Below are positions 21,480 to 23,054 of a stretch of 23,054 nt of DNA, piece after piece. The stretch comes from ARK-14 sp002899805 (lineage in GTDB: Archaea > Thermoproteota > Thermoprotei_A > Sulfolobales > Fervidicoccaceae). The first letter of the stretch is position 1, and the number at the start of each line of letters is the position of its first letter. The DNA lies in contig JBAMMC010000030.1 in assembly GCA_039793985.1 (NCBI GenBank), forward strand, positions 1-23,054, in the 5' to 3' direction. The translations under genes and the position numbers were made by a program. The notes beneath the pieces were generated by a model. The model had not been told where the DNA came from. It saw nothing but the letters and a program-made list of their open reading frames with translations, and ran no database searches.

Positions 21480-22811
21480 ATGGGTCTCCTCATGACCTTT
21501 GGAATAGTACTTTTGGGGAAAGGTAAATATATTGAAAATGGAGGTGTAGTCTTCGACAGCGAAGGGAAGATCCTCGATGTAGGGAAGAGAGAAGAACTCG
21601 AGAGAGATCACAGACCAGAGCTATTATATGGTTGCCGCGAATGCATAGTGATGCCAGGACTGATAAACGCACATACCCATTTAGCCATGACCCTGATGAG
21701 GGGGTTTCCTGGTACCGTTTCTGGGTTCTCATGGTTGAGAAAAGTATGGGAAATAGAGAAGATGCTCAGACCTGAACATATATATGCGGGGGCAATGCTC
21801 GGCATAGCCCATTCGCTCAAGAGCGGGATCACCACCGTTTCCGATCACTACTATTTCGCGGAGGAAACAGCGAGAGCAGCGCTTGAACTGGGTGCCAGAG
21901 CTGCCTTGGCGAGAACTTTCATGGATCTTCAGGAAGGACCCCCAGGCCACGATACTCCACAGTCTAGCTTCAAATTCGCTGAAAGCTTTGAAAAAAAGCA
22001 CGATTTGATATCCACCTTCATAGGACCTCATGCCCTGTACACATGCTCCGATGATGCTCTGCTGGAAGCAGCCGAGCTTTCTAAATCCTCTGGTATCAGG
22101 ATCCATATCCACATGTCCGAGTCTAGGGATGAAGTGGAAAACATCATGAAGAGGAAGAACATCAGGCCGATAGCTTTCGCCGATGAGGTTGGGATCCTGG
22201 AGGGATCCCCTCTTCTCGCTCATGTTGCTTATGCCGATGAAAAAGAAATATCTCTACTCTCAAGAAAGGGCGCAAGCGTAGCCTATGCCCCATTCACGAA
22301 GATGAGAGGGGGTCAAGAGATATCTCCTGCTAAGGAAATGATCATGCGCGGAACAAAGGTTGGGTTGGCAACCGATGGTCCTGCGAGCGTGTATAGCTTG
22401 GACATGTTCAGAGAAATGAGGTTCATGCTTGCTGGGCAAAATCACAAATACAGATCTCCAAGCGCTATGGATCCTTCGGAAGTCTTCGATATAGCTACGG
22501 TGGGGGGAGCTAGAGCTCTGGGCATGGAGGAAAGCATTGGAAGCTTAGAGAAGGGGAAGAAAGCAGATATTGTTGTCCTCAAATTAGATCCATTGAAGTT
22601 CTGGCCACAGCGAAATCCTTATCAAGCAGTTGTCTATGCAGCTGAGCCAAGCGACGTCGAACATGTCTTCGTCAACGGCAAGTTGATCGTGGAGGGAGGG
22701 AAGTTGGTTAGCTATGAGGAATCCAAAATCCTCGAGATAGCTGAAAAGGCCTTATCGGAACTCGTCGAGGAAGAAAAATGGTCCTTCGAGAAGCAAAGAT
22801 CTCTGCTTTAA
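21480..22811 (+). CDS. Amidohydrolase, COG0402 deaminase family
   Basis: Metal-dependent hydrolase of 443 residues of the ATZ/TRZ-MtaD group, which deaminates purine- or pyrimidine-like rings, including methylthioadenosine and S-adenosylhomocysteine. Metal ligands are visible: NAHTH (H65, H67), H211 in HIHMSES, H248 in LLAHVAYAD and D299 in ATDGPAS. PHALYTCSD (183-191) precedes the third metal ligand. In place of the usual NPxSN-type loop the protein has APFTKMRGG (270-278), so the substrate may differ. GGTG lies 6 nt before ATG 21480; the start is 1 nt after the ATPase stop. Its place as last gene of the importer operon suggests it acts on the imported compound; that is inference. Confidence 0.88.
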   Translation: MGLLMTFGIVLLGKGKYIENGGVVFDSEGKILDVGKREELERDHRPELLYGCRECIVMPGLINAHTHLAMTLMRGFPGTVSGFSWLRKVWEIEKMLRPEHIYAGAMLGIAHSLKSGITTVSDHYYFAEETARAALELGARAALARTFMDLQEGPPGHDTPQSSFKFAESFEKKHDLISTFIGPHALYTCSDDALLEAAELSKSSGIRIHIHMSESRDEVENIMKRKNIRPIAFADEVGILEGSPLLAHVAYADEKEISLLSRKGASVAYAPFTKMRGGQEISPAKEMIMRGTKVGLATDGPASVYSLDMFREMRFMLAGQNHKYRSPSAMDPSEVFDIATVGGARALGMEESIGSLEKGKKADIVVLKLDPLKFWPQRNPYQAVVYAAEPSDVEHVFVNGKLIVEGGKLVSYEESKILEIAEKALSELVEEEKWSFEKQRSLL

Positions 22812-22852
22812 ACCCGCAGGGAGGCAGATCACCTATCTAGTCATCGCGATAA

Positions 22853-22860
22853 AGTTATAA
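22853..22860 (+). promoter_or_regulatory. TATA box of the last gene
   Basis: AGTTATAA, about 50 nt before ATG 22908, predicting transcription near 22883. It shows that the partial gene is not simply part of the importer operon. Confidence 0.5.
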
Positions 22861-22907
22861 GAAAAGAGCTCTACATAAATTTCTACACACCTGAGGTTTT
22901 TTGCTCT

Positions 22908-23054
22908 ATGAGAACAGAGGAGATATTCGAGAAAGCTAGAGAAGAATACAACAAATATAGGGATCCCGAGGCAAGGGCAGAGATAGTCGAAGTCGATGAG
23001 GGGAAAGGAGAGGCTGTCATAAAAATAGAGGGGAGTTTCTGCAGGACATGTGGG
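22908..23054 (+). CDS. Conserved archaeal hypothetical, partial (N-terminal 49 codons)
   Basis: The visible start is MRTEEIFEKAREEYNKYRDP, then AEIVEVDEGKGEAVIKIEGSFCRTCG, where the frame leaves the window. The CRTCG motif suggests a metal or disulfide site. I recall similar small crenarchaeal proteins of unknown function with an FCxTCG motif, but I cannot name a family. GAGG lies 12 nt upstream of ATG 22908, farther than usual. Confidence 0.6.
   Translation, partial: MRTEEIFEKAREEYNKYRDPEARAEIVEVDEGKGEAVIKIEGSFCRTCG

Noticed and set aside
1..23054. CRISPR arrays, rRNA genes or an intact insertion sequence
   Set aside because: No regularly spaced direct repeats, no rRNA-like sequence and no transposase frame were seen.

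Overview
This window looks like a piece of a hyperthermophilic crenarchaeal (Thermoproteota) chromosome. The evidence is a group II chaperonin of crenarchaeal type, ribosomal protein eL38, an archaeal NAC, an Elf1-type elongation factor, the archaeal lipid enzyme geranylgeranylglyceryl phosphate synthase, A/T-rich TATA boxes, a tRNA-Pro with two introns, and many GGTG ribosome binding sites about 6 nt before ATG or TTG starts. I cannot name the species; a Fervidicoccales, Acidilobales or Desulfurococcales relative is a guess.

Layout. 1-9100 is mostly housekeeping: thermosome subunit (partial, minus), HTH-CBS regulator (plus), a GC-rich stretch that may encode a small RNA (minus), PAC2 and PUA proteins (minus pair), tRNA-Pro with two introns (minus), COG1709-type regulator (plus), NAC (minus), beta-CASP ribonuclease (plus) and eL38 (minus). 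A tight plus-strand run follows: rpiA, SWIM zinc-finger protein, Elf1, GGGP synthase. After it comes a candidate 16-residue lysine-rich microprotein (minus).

9100-14240 is more lineage-specific: a small HTH regulator, a 62-residue unknown, a KaiC-like ATPase with altered catalytic residues, tRNA-Val, a SpoIIM-like membrane protein, a 642-residue GT-C-like membrane protein, and a Trp/Gly-rich protein with a strong promoter.

14241-22811 is a transport island. On the minus strand lies a complete ECF importer of YkoEDC type (S, T and double-ABC ATPase subunits), the family linked to thiamin or its pyrimidine precursor. Facing away from it, after about 600 nt rich in inverted repeats, is a plus-strand operon with a membrane-anchored solute-binding protein, two permeases, a PotA-like ATPase and a COG0402 amidohydrolase. 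The two systems may share a salvage theme, but the second importer's substrate cannot be read from the sequence. The window ends in the first 49 codons of a gene I do not firmly recognise.

I see no CRISPR array, no intact insertion sequence and no rRNA. The most notable observations are the two-intron tRNA-Pro(CGG), the possible box C/D-like RNA after the PAC2 gene, the microprotein candidate, the 14-bp tandem repeat in the nac promoter, and the paired transporters with an amidohydrolase.
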